A stretch of DNA of 9,657 nucleotides, taken from assembly GCA_030037185.1 (NCBI GenBank), contig JASHRR010001312.1, forward strand, positions 1 through 9,657, given 5' to 3'. Position numbers and translations under genes: made by a program. A model generated the notes under the pieces. It worked only from the letters and a program-made list of their open reading frames with translations, searched no databases and was not told the origin of the DNA. The DNA comes from Xanthobacteraceae bacterium. Its GTDB lineage: Bacteria; Pseudomonadota; Alphaproteobacteria; Rhizobiales; Xanthobacteraceae. Position 1 is the first letter of the stretch; each line of letters opens with the position of its first letter. Positions 1 through 6,193 of this stretch are shown piece after piece.

Positions 1-8
1 CACTGGAG

Positions 9-27
9 GCGCACGTGTGAAGTGCGC
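9..27. terminator. Possible hairpin downstream of the small secreted-protein gene
   Basis: GCGCAC (9-14) and GTGCGC (22-27) form a perfect 6-bp inverted repeat around a 7-nt loop, about 30 nt beyond the stop codon of the small secreted-protein gene. No T-run follows the stem on either strand, so a classical Rho-independent terminator is not shown. The window edge prevents seeing whether a gene follows. Confidence 0.25.
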
Positions 28-55
28 ACCAACTTAGATGGCCCCAATTTTTCAT

Positions 56-313
56 TTATTGCCGGTGCTGCTTGTGGATGTGCCTGGCTCTGCGCCAACT
101 GTGACCGCATTGCGGAAACGCCCGGTGTACGCAGTCATTGACGGCGGAGTGAGCGCCATCGGGTGCCGGGTCTCGCTTCGCGAGAGCAAAAGCATTATCC
201 GTTGATACCGTTGACAGTGGACCGTCTGTATTGCGCAAGGGCTCAGCAATGACGGGAGACGTCAGAACTGCAATACCCATTGCCACCAAGATCACTTTCA
301 GCTTTGTTCCCAT
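56..313 (-). CDS. Small secreted protein of unknown function (85 aa)
   Basis: I do not recognise this gene. The protein is 85 aa and opens with a typical Sec signal peptide: basic start (MGTKLK), a hydrophobic stretch at about residues 7-20, and a V-I-A cleavage site before residue 24, so the mature product is likely periplasmic or secreted and about 62 aa long. The mature part has two cysteines in DCVHRAFPQCG (about residues 60-70), which could form a disulfide, and ends in a strongly basic, histidine-rich tail (four His, four Arg and one Lys in the last 15 residues). The ATG at 313 is chosen over an in-frame ATG at 391 because a strong GGGAGG site lies just upstream and the signal peptide begins exactly there. 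It is separated from the HlyD-type gene by about 196 bp with a hairpin, so it is probably its own transcription unit. Confidence 0.6.
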   Translation of the reverse strand: MGTKLKVILVAMGIAVLTSPVIAEPLRNTDGPLSTVSTDNAFALAKRDPAPDGAHSAVNDCVHRAFPQCGHSWRRARHIHKQHRQ

Positions 314-319
314 CGTTGA

Positions 320-325
320 CCTCCC
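320..325 (-). promoter_or_regulatory. Ribosome binding site deciding the start of the small secreted protein
   Basis: On the minus strand GGGAGG lies 6 nt before the ATG at 313. It fixes this start rather than the ATG at 391, and the resulting N-terminus is a clean signal peptide. Confidence 0.7.
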
Positions 326-368
326 GTTTTGCTGCATGCGGCGTGCCCAGAGAGCGGCACAATCGCCA

Positions 369-380
369 CAAATATAGTAG
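369..380 (-). promoter_or_regulatory. Possible promoter -10 region for the small secreted protein
   Basis: An AT-rich island reads TGCTACTATATT on the minus strand, which contains an extended -10-like TGnTACTAT and an overlapping TATATT. No good -35 is visible at the usual spacing. A start about 7 nt further downstream would give a leader of roughly 50 nt to the ATG at 313. This is inference from base composition in an otherwise GC-rich spacer. Confidence 0.3.
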
Positions 381-437
381 CACTCGAGCAACCGTACATG
401 TTTAGTTGTTGCATAGGCGAAATGCGGCGGGCGCTCT

Positions 438-456
438 CCGCAGTCTTTGACTGCGG
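438..456. terminator. Perfect 8-bp hairpin after the exporter operon, candidate terminator
   Basis: CCGCAGTC (438-445), loop TTT, GACTGCGG (449-456) form a perfect 8-bp GC-rich stem about 54 nt downstream of the HlyD-type stop codon. A second, shorter hairpin (GGCGC, 482-486, and GCGCC, 490-494) lies between it and the stop. Neither is followed by a T-run in the direction of transcription, so the role could be transcript-end protection, Rho-assisted termination or neither. The position between an operon end and the next start favours a terminator role. Confidence 0.4.
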
Positions 457-509
457 CGAATCCTGTCGGCTAATCTCGGTCGGCGCTTGGCGCCCATCCT
501 AATCGTACC

Positions 510-1712
510 TCAGCGCGGCGGGTTGCCGGGCACTTGCAGACCTTGCGCACCCTGCGGCCGCGCTCTGCCAAGTCCGGGGTGCTCCGGCAGCGTGGTTGGC
601 ACTCGCTCGAAGATGTCTTTCGCCGGATCGAAGGAACAGCCGAGCGAAGCCGCGCGTACGGTCGCGGAGTGCGTACCAGGGGCCGATGCTGCAACCCTTG
701 TCTCAACTGACATCCCTGGTCGCGCGAGTGCTGCATTCTGCTCACGGCCATTGAAACGAATACGAACGGTGAAGCGGCGCACCACCTTGGTGAAGTTCCC
801 ACTGGCATTGTCAGGTGGGATCAATGCGAATTCCGAACCGGAGGCCGCCGCTATCGCTTCGATATAGCCGCACAGCGGCGCTTGTGGGTAGGTGTCGATA
901 TCGATCCGAACCGGATCGCCCGGCTTCATGTAGGAAATTTGCGTTTCGCGATAGTTCGCTTCTATCCACAAATTGCTGACCGGCACGATCGACATCATCC
1001 GCGTGCCGGCGGCGACGTAAGCACCGACCCTCGTTTGCACGTTGGCAACGATGCCGTCGATCGGAGACCACGTCTCCGTATCGTCGAGTGCAAACTTTGC
1101 AGAGAGCAAAGTCGCCTCATCCGAAGCGATCCGGGCGCGGGCCACCGCTTCCTGCGCATCCAGCACAGCAACCTGCTCGCGTTCGAAGGCGATGTTCGAG
1201 ATAGCCTGGTCGACCGCCGCGTGCGCCTGCGCCGCAGCGGCGGTATTGGTGTCGACCGACGCCTGGGGCGCAAAGCTCTTTGCCTCCAGCGTGCTCGAAC
1301 GCTGCAAAGTGACGTCGGCATTTTTCGCCAGCGCCTCCGCTGATCGCAGGGCAGCCTCGGCAACCGCAATCTTCGACTCCTGCAGCTTGCGCTGTGCGCC
1401 GATCTGCGCGAGATCGGCTTTAGCTTCATCGACGGCAGCCTGCGCCTTCTCGACGTTCATGCGAAACTCGCGTGGATCGATCCGCACCAGCACCTGAGTG
1501 GCCTTGACGGGGAAGTCATCGTTGACCGGCACCTCAACCGCGTATCCCGATACGCGGGAGCTGACGGCCGTGATCTCGCCGCGCACATATGCATCGTCCG
1601 TGCTCTGGACGGCTTGCGAGCGCTCGTACCATTGACGGCCGAAATAAAGACCGACGGTTCCGACAACGAGCAACGTTACGGCGATTGCTACGCGTTTCAA
1701 TCCAGCGATCAT
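510..1712 (-). CDS. HlyD/EmrA-type membrane fusion protein (periplasmic adaptor of an efflux pump)
   Basis: A 400-aa periplasmic adaptor that would link the neighbouring inner-membrane MFS exporter to an outer-membrane channel. Residues 1-7 are cytoplasmic and 8-25 form one membrane anchor. Residues about 40-82 (TDDAYVRGEITAVSSRVSG, then LVRIDP) are the first half of the biotinyl-lipoyl-like domain. Residues 83-205 are alanine/glutamate-rich and fit the alpha-helical coiled-coil hairpin. TWSPIDGIVANV near 215-225 closes the lipoyl domain. NLWIEANYRETQI near 247-259 and the GNFTKVVRRF segment near 305-314 match the beta-barrel part of EmrA-like proteins. The C-terminal 50 residues are proline- and arginine-rich and look unstructured. 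The start ATG overlaps the MFS stop codon by 4 nt, which implies translational coupling. No outer-membrane TolC-type gene is in the window. Family assignment is firm; the cargo is unknown. Confidence 0.93.
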   Translation of the reverse strand: MIAGLKRVAIAVTLLVVGTVGLYFGRQWYERSQAVQSTDDAYVRGEITAVSSRVSGYAVEVPVNDDFPVKATQVLVRIDPREFRMNVEKAQAAVDEAKADLAQIGAQRKLQESKIAVAEAALRSAEALAKNADVTLQRSSTLEAKSFAPQASVDTNTAAAAQAHAAVDQAISNIAFEREQVAVLDAQEAVARARIASDEATLLSAKFALDDTETWSPIDGIVANVQTRVGAYVAAGTRMMSIVPVSNLWIEANYRETQISYMKPGDPVRIDIDTYPQAPLCGYIEAIAAASGSEFALIPPDNASGNFTKVVRRFTVRIRFNGREQNAALARPGMSVETRVAASAPGTHSATVRAASLGCSFDPAKDIFERVPTTLPEHPGLGRARPQGAQGLQVPGNPPR

Positions 1713-3328
1713 GACCGCGTCTCAGGGGTAAGCGAACGGCGACCTGCGGACAAAGCGGCACTCAAAGAAGAAATCCGCTCGCGCAACGGCGGCAACATCA
1801 GCACCAGAAGTGCGGATGCGCCGAGTACGACTCCGACCAACACGAACGCATCTGCGAAGGCCAGAACGTACGCCTGTTGGGATACCGCGCTTGAGATGGA
1901 CGCCCATGCCTGGGTCTGCGCCAGCCCTCGATCGCCGTGGGTCCCGAGGAAGGTTGCGACCAAACTGTTGAAGCGTTCCATGATTCCCGAATCCGCCCGG
2001 CTGATCGCATCGACCAATATGGCCGAGTGGTATTTCTCCCGCTCGGTGATAAGTGAGCCGATCACCGCGGTACCGAAAGTCTGGCCAACCACGCGGCTTA
2101 AGTTGAAGAGAGCCGCGGCGGTCGGTCCCTGCTGAGGCAGCACGTCGCGCGTCGCGTAGAGCAACGTCGGCACCAGAAACAGGCCTTGGCCGAGACCGAT
2201 CGCGACTTCGGTGAGAACAAAATCTCCGGCCTGCCATGCCGGGGTGAGACGCGCGCTGACAAAGGCGCCTGCAGCGAAGAGCGCCAACCCGAGCGACAGA
2301 GGGACACGGGCATCCCACCGCGAGGCCCACAACCAGCCCAACGGAAAAGCAATGCACTCAGCCCAGAACATCCAGATATTTGCGCCGGCGATCTCGGTGA
2401 TCCGAAAGCCTTGAAGCCGCGTCAGCGCCTGGGGTACGACGAATGCGCTCATCACCATGCCAAAACGATAGAATGTGGCAAGCGTCACCGCCCAACCGAA
2501 ATTCGAGCGCATCAATGACAGATCGAGCAATGGGCGATCACGCAGCAGGAATACGACGAGCGACGCCGGGATGAGGATCGCCGCACAGAGTCCGGCGTGT
2601 GTGATCGCACTGTTCTGGAGCCAGAAGAACCGATCGCCCTGCTTCATGAACACAATCAGCGCGGCACATCCGGACGCGAGAAGGGTATACCCGAGCCAAT
2701 CGATCTCCGATAAGCGAATGGCGCGTGGTGTCGGACGTATGGCGAAGACCGCGAGCGCCGGCACAACCAGCGACCAGGCGAGATCGAAAAAATAGAGTCC
2801 CCGCCATCCCCAGAGTCCGGTCACAAAAGCGCCTGCCGAGGCTGCGAGTGCGGAAGGTGCTGTCGAGGCAAAACCGAAGACAGAGAGGCCGATGGCACGC
2901 CCCGGTCCGGGTGGCAAACTGGCCATGACGGCAACAAACATAAGCACCGAAATCGTGCCCTCGGCGAAGCTCTGAATGGCACGCAGAAGGAGAAGCTCAA
3001 CCTCGTCCCGTATGGCAAGGCTCGCAAGCGCTGTCAGCATGAAGATAATTGAGGTGACGATTACCACGGTGCGCAAAGTCAGCGCGCGAACGAGGATCGC
3101 GGCGACGGGTATCGCCGCAACCTCCGCCATCGTGGCTACGCAGGCAATCCACGACCCATCGTCTGCGGATACGGAGAACGCGCCACCAATATCCGCAATC
3201 TCAAGATCGACCAGTTGCGAGGAGATACTCGAGCCGATCATGGCAATTGTCATGACGCCGATCGTTTCTACCGCGACCGCAAGCGGCGGAAACGAAGCGT
3301 TCGGTAGGCGATGCGAAACGTCGGCCAC
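1709..3328 (-). CDS. DHA2-type MFS drug/metabolite exporter (EmrB-like, about 14 TM)
   Basis: A 539-aa inner-membrane proton-driven exporter of the major facilitator superfamily, DHA2 (EmrB/QacA-like) type. Hydrophobic segments run through the whole protein and fit about 14 helices. Recognisable parts are the first helix with SSQLVDLEIADIGGAF (about 35-51), DDGSWI at the start of helix 2, LLLLRAIQSFAEG (about 112-124, the usual R-x-x-Q-G-like position), and WGWRGLYFFDL (about 173-183), which matches the conserved W-R-W-x-F-x-x-N-like motif of the family. The start is GTG; no ATG lies upstream in frame and an in-frame stop occurs shortly before. No convincing Shine-Dalgarno site is visible. 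It begins 41 nt after the soxD-like stop and overlaps the adaptor gene by 4 nt, so it is probably co-transcribed with both. Exported compound unknown. Confidence 0.92.
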   Translation of the reverse strand: MADVSHRLPNASFPPLAVAVETIGVMTIAMIGSSISSQLVDLEIADIGGAFSVSADDGSWIACVATMAEVAAIPVAAILVRALTLRTVVIVTSIIFMLTALASLAIRDEVELLLLRAIQSFAEGTISVLMFVAVMASLPPGPGRAIGLSVFGFASTAPSALAASAGAFVTGLWGWRGLYFFDLAWSLVVPALAVFAIRPTPRAIRLSEIDWLGYTLLASGCAALIVFMKQGDRFFWLQNSAITHAGLCAAILIPASLVVFLLRDRPLLDLSLMRSNFGWAVTLATFYRFGMVMSAFVVPQALTRLQGFRITEIAGANIWMFWAECIAFPLGWLWASRWDARVPLSLGLALFAAGAFVSARLTPAWQAGDFVLTEVAIGLGQGLFLVPTLLYATRDVLPQQGPTAAALFNLSRVVGQTFGTAVIGSLITEREKYHSAILVDAISRADSGIMERFNSLVATFLGTHGDRGLAQTQAWASISSAVSQQAYVLAFADAFVLVGVVLGASALLVLMLPPLRERISSLSAALSAGRRSLTPETRS

Positions 3329-3369
3329 GAGAATCTCGGCTTCTAGATCGAGCTCGCCTCAACCGGCAT

Positions 3370-3936
3370 CTACTCGGGCGGCAGGCGGTCGGGGAATCGC
3401 GGAATAAAACCGTCCCTGTTGGGCATTTGCACCTTCGGGAGGGTCTGAGCATTGATCACTTGCTTGCCGTCGATCAACTTGTTCTGCGCCAGAATATAGG
3501 CCGTCAAAGCATAGACTTGATCGTCGGTCAGCGATCTCGGCGACGTCCACGGCATCGACCGGCGGATGTAGTCGAACAAGGTCGTGGCGTACGGCCAATA
3601 ATTTGCGATGGTCAGCGTCGTGTCGTCGATGCCGTTTCTTTTCACATCGCTGACGACCGACGGCGCCGCGGGAGCTCCGCTTGTCGTCGTTGTTGCGCCT
3701 TTTCCGCCCTCACCGTGACACCCGGAACATTGTTCCGCAAAGATGGGCGCGCCCTGTTCCGAGGTGCCGCTGCCTGATGGCAATCCCGCGCCGCTCGGCT
3801 CGACGTCGATGTCCCACTCCCTTTGATCGGCATTGCTGATCGGCTTGCCGAGATTAGGGCTGGCGGCCAATACCGCACTGCTCGCACAGATAAGAGTCAG
3901 CGCAGCGGCCAGCACAAAGAGCCTATGCGTAGACAT
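3370..3936 (-). CDS. SoxD-like monoheme cytochrome c, electron acceptor of the adjacent SoxC-like dehydrogenase
   Basis: A 188-aa periplasmic class I c-type cytochrome. Residues 1-25 form a Sec signal peptide ending in a VLA-A type cleavage site. The single heme motif is C70-S-G-C73-H74, and Met128 in the SMPW segment is the likely distal ligand. Features typical of SoxD are visible in order: WDIDVEPSGAGLPSGSG (about 41-57), YWPYATTLFDYIRR (113-126), SLTDDQVYALTAYIL (135-149) and MPNRDGFIP (171-179). The Paracoccus-type SoxD is about twice as long and carries a second heme domain, absent here. The start overlaps the soxC-like gene by 14 nt, which supports a complex made in fixed ratio. It should pass electrons from the molybdenum subunit to the respiratory chain. 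Product class is firm; whether the pair acts on sulfite or on sulfane sulfur bound to SoxYZ is not shown. Confidence 0.9.
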   Translation of the reverse strand: MSTHRLFVLAAALTLICASSAVLAASPNLGKPISNADQREWDIDVEPSGAGLPSGSGTSEQGAPIFAEQCSGCHGEGGKGATTTTSGAPAAPSVVSDVKRNGIDDTTLTIANYWPYATTLFDYIRRSMPWTSPRSLTDDQVYALTAYILAQNKLIDGKQVINAQTLPKVQMPNRDGFIPRFPDRLPPE

Positions 3937-5233
3937 GGGTCACCTGTCCTTTCTGATCGATCGCCCAGCTTGTGATGGCATTGAAATGGTGATTCTCGAA
4001 CGCCAAGAGCGGTGGCACCGATGGCAACTCGCCGCGCGCCATCACAAATTGCGCCCGAGTCGGCTGCGCGTTGCCGCCTTCGTCCCAGGCCTGGCTCTGC
4101 AAAGTCGCGGGACCACCATTCCACCGCCAAGGCATGCGGAAGCGCGTAAAGGCCATGCTCAGCACGGGCTGCTGCAGCGCAGCCTCACCCCAAGATCGCC
4201 CGCCGTCGGCAGAAACCAGCACCTTGGAGATTCGTCCTTTGCCGGAGTAGGCAATTCCCGAAATCTCGTAGAGTCCTGGCTGCGCTAAGGTGTGGCCGGG
4301 AGAGGGCTTCGTGATGAATGATTTCACCTCGTTGACAAAATAGAATTGGTAGGCCTTTCCGCTCGGTAATGGCTCTGTGTAGACCTGCGACTCCCAATAG
4401 CTGAAGGCAGCTTCTGGAAGGAGCTTGATCCGTCGCAGATACTTAATATTCATGTTGCCTTCGTAGCCTGGTAGTAGGAGACGCATTGGATACCCGTTGC
4501 CAGGCATCAGCGGTTCGCCGTTTTGATATAGCGCGATGATCGCGTCATCGAGCGCCTTTGCAAGCGGAACACTGCGCATAACATGCGCCGCATCACCGCC
4601 TTCGCCGATAAACCACCTGGCTTTTGGATCGATGCCCGTCTCGTCCAGCAGTGTCGACAGTTGGACGCCCGTCCATTCGGCACATGACGTCAGCCCGTGT
4701 AGCGCTTGGACATCGGTTTGAAGGGGCTGAGGTGAAAAAAGGCCTGCGCTGTTGCCGCCGCATTCGATGAAAACGACGCGCGACGTCATGGGATAGCGCA
4801 GCAGCGTTTCATAGCTGAAGACAAGGGGTTGCTTCACCAGCCCGTGGATCAAAAGCTTGTGCTTGGTGGGGTCGATATCCGGAACGCCGTCGTGCACAAT
4901 CGTAAAGAACACGCCGTTAGGCGTGATCATGCCATCGAGCGACTGATGAGGGGTGCGAGACTGTGATGTCCGCGGTTCAAAGTCGGGATTCGATAGAGTT
5001 CGCACCACGTTCTTCGCGAATTTCGATGGCGACTGATAGGGCGGGACCGCGTCGCCGGGCGCAAGGCTCCATGGCGATTCCGTCAATGGCTCCGCGGCCG
5101 CACCCGTTGGCGGACCCGCGGCGGCGGCTGCCGCTCCAGCGAATGCTAGACCGCGGCCGAGCAACGCTCTGCGATGGAGAAGGCCGTTGCCGGCCACCTG
5201 CTCGCTCCAACTGTCGGCTCTTGATTTGTGCAT
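3923..5233 (-). CDS. soxC: SoxC-like molybdopterin sulfite/sulfane dehydrogenase, Tat-exported
   Basis: A 436-aa member of the sulfite oxidase family, closest in my reading to SoxC. The N-terminus has a twin-arginine signal (H-R21-R22-A-L-L-G-R-G, then an alanine-rich hydrophobic stretch, with likely cleavage near AAAE at 45-48), as expected for a folded molybdenum enzyme exported to the periplasm. The oxidoreductase molybdopterin domain spans about 95-290. C158 in FIECGGNSAG is the expected molybdenum-binding cysteine, followed by LTSCAEWTGVQLSTLL (181-196) and GNGYPMRLLLPGYEG (245-259). The dimerisation domain follows at about 300-436, with SADGGRSWGEA (341-351) and WRWNGG (369-374). The start is firm: a GGAGGT site lies 4-5 nt before the ATG. 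It is the first gene of a compact soxC-soxD-exporter block. The rest of the sox cluster (soxXA, soxYZ, soxB) is not in this window, so a sulfite dehydrogenase role independent of Sox is equally possible. Confidence 0.9.
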   Translation of the reverse strand: MHKSRADSWSEQVAGNGLLHRRALLGRGLAFAGAAAAAAGPPTGAAAEPLTESPWSLAPGDAVPPYQSPSKFAKNVVRTLSNPDFEPRTSQSRTPHQSLDGMITPNGVFFTIVHDGVPDIDPTKHKLLIHGLVKQPLVFSYETLLRYPMTSRVVFIECGGNSAGLFSPQPLQTDVQALHGLTSCAEWTGVQLSTLLDETGIDPKARWFIGEGGDAAHVMRSVPLAKALDDAIIALYQNGEPLMPGNGYPMRLLLPGYEGNMNIKYLRRIKLLPEAAFSYWESQVYTEPLPSGKAYQFYFVNEVKSFITKPSPGHTLAQPGLYEISGIAYSGKGRISKVLVSADGGRSWGEAALQQPVLSMAFTRFRMPWRWNGGPATLQSQAWDEGGNAQPTRAQFVMARGELPSVPPLLAFENHHFNAITSWAIDQKGQVTHVYA

Positions 5234-5247
5234 GATTACCTCCGAGC

Positions 5248-5269
5248 GGGGGCCCCCAATGTCAATTGG
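5248..5269. promoter_or_regulatory. Stacked palindromes upstream of the soxC-like gene
   Basis: The 69-bp spacer between the isochorismatase-type stop and the soxC-like start holds GGGGGCCCCC (5248-5257), a perfect 10-bp palindrome, overlapping a second perfect inverted repeat, CCAAT-gtca-ATTGG (5256-5269). On the minus strand the second repeat contains TTGACA, identical to a sigma-70 -35 hexamer, but the matching -10 position would fall on the Shine-Dalgarno site and looks poor. An operator or an RNA stem controlling the soxC-like gene is possible. A terminator is less likely because no T-run follows. Confidence 0.35.
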
Positions 5270-5302
5270 AACAAGACGGGGGCTGTCCTGTACCGTTGTT
5301 GA

Positions 5303-5932
5303 TCAATTCGATCGGATCATCTCGCGTGCATACGCGAGCCCGATGCCGTAGCCGCCTGCGTGCTCCTTGACGATTGAGCGGGCACCATCGTAAGTCTCGT
5401 GGCGCGTCCAGTCGCGCTGAAGTTCGAGCAGCACCTGAATCCACGAGGTCATTATCGCGCCGGCGGCCTGCATGCGCCGGAGTGCGAGATCATGACTAGT
5501 GCTGGTCAACCCTCCGCAAGCATCGCCGACGACGAAAACCTCATAACCCTCCGAAAGAACTGAGAGCACCGGAAAGGAGACGCAGGCTTCGGTGAGGAGT
5601 CCGGAGACCAGGAGTCGGCGACGACCGGTTTTGACAACCTCACCGCGGGCCGCATCGTCCTCCCACAGATTCATGTTACGCCGTTCGATCACCGTCACAT
5701 TGGGAAGAATCGAGTGGATCGCGGGCATCAATGGCCCGCTGTAGACCTTGCTGGCTGAAGTGGAGACGATCACCGGAAGCGCAAATACGGTTGCGGTGCG
5801 GGCGATCGCAATGACGTTGTTGAGAAGAGTTTGCCGGTCGATCGAGCCGACGCCGAAAGCGAGGCCCGCCTGCTGGTCGATCAGCAACAGCGCCCCTTCG
5901 GATGGCGTGAGCAATGCTCCAATATCACCCAT
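5303..5932 (-). CDS. Isochorismatase-family cysteine hydrolase (YcaC-like)
   Basis: A 209-aa cytoplasmic cysteine hydrolase of the isochorismatase-like fold, closest to the YcaC group, whose true substrate is poorly known. The fold is readable along its length: LLLIDQQAGL (16-24) with the catalytic Asp19, a basic pair R84-R85 before NMNLWED where the family keeps its central basic residue, SGLLTEACVSFPVLS (110-124) with the nucleophile Cys117, then GYEVFVVGDACGG (129-141) and the typical MTSWIQVLLELQRDW C-terminal segment (161-175). The length matches YcaC (about 208 aa). The ATG at 5932 is chosen over an upstream in-frame ATG at 6103 because the family homology begins there and AGGAG and GAGG sequences precede it; the 57-residue upstream extension resembles nothing. 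It sits 69 nt before the soxC-like gene and may be transcribed with it. The reaction is a hydrolysis, substrate unknown. Confidence 0.88.
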   Translation of the reverse strand: MGDIGALLTPSEGALLLIDQQAGLAFGVGSIDRQTLLNNVIAIARTATVFALPVIVSTSASKVYSGPLMPAIHSILPNVTVIERRNMNLWEDDAARGEVVKTGRRRLLVSGLLTEACVSFPVLSVLSEGYEVFVVGDACGGLTSTSHDLALRRMQAAGAIMTSWIQVLLELQRDWTRHETYDGARSIVKEHAGGYGIGLAYAREMIRSN

Positions 5933-6193
5933 GATCAGCCTCGCTCCTGTGCCATGACGTCCGGCCTGTCGTGAGTAGGCGACCGCGCGGCGCCGCTGTC
6001 CGCAACCAATTTGCGGGGCCGAGACGACGTTTCTTTGAGAGATCTCATGTCCCACTGGCAAGATTTCGCGGTCAACGACGGCGGCTTCGCAACAATGACA
6101 CAAGTTGCGCGGCTCCCGTGGCCGGGATCAGGGGGGCCGGATCGGCCGGAAATGACCAAGACCGGCGCGCCTATCAAATCGGCTTGCGCCATC
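5933..6193. other. 261-bp spacer with no supported gene
   Basis: Open frames on both strands cross this spacer but none has a recognisable product, a good ribosome binding site or steady G/C third positions. It contains a short inverted repeat, GGCCG-gat-CGGCC (6135-6147), beyond the amidohydrolase stop without a T-run. A promoter for the downstream isochorismatase and soxC-like genes could lie here, but I found no convincing -35/-10 pair. Confidence 0.5.

Noticed and set aside
1614..2135. Plus-strand open frame (173 codons) across the exporter gene junction
   Set aside because: It is antisense to the MFS and HlyD-type genes, and no domain is recognisable.
3723..3737. Perfect inverted repeat CGGAAC-att-GTTCCG
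   Set aside because: It falls within the codons just before and including the first heme cysteine of the SoxD-like cytochrome, so coding constraint is a sufficient explanation.
5268..5297. GGAAC...CGTT, resembling an alphaproteobacterial EcfG general-stress promoter on the plus strand
   Set aside because: The spacing is 21 nt instead of the usual 16-17, and it points away from every gene present.
5933..6103. N-terminal extension of the isochorismatase-family protein to an ATG at 6103
   Set aside because: The extra 57 residues match nothing in the family; the normal start with a ribosome binding site is at 5932.
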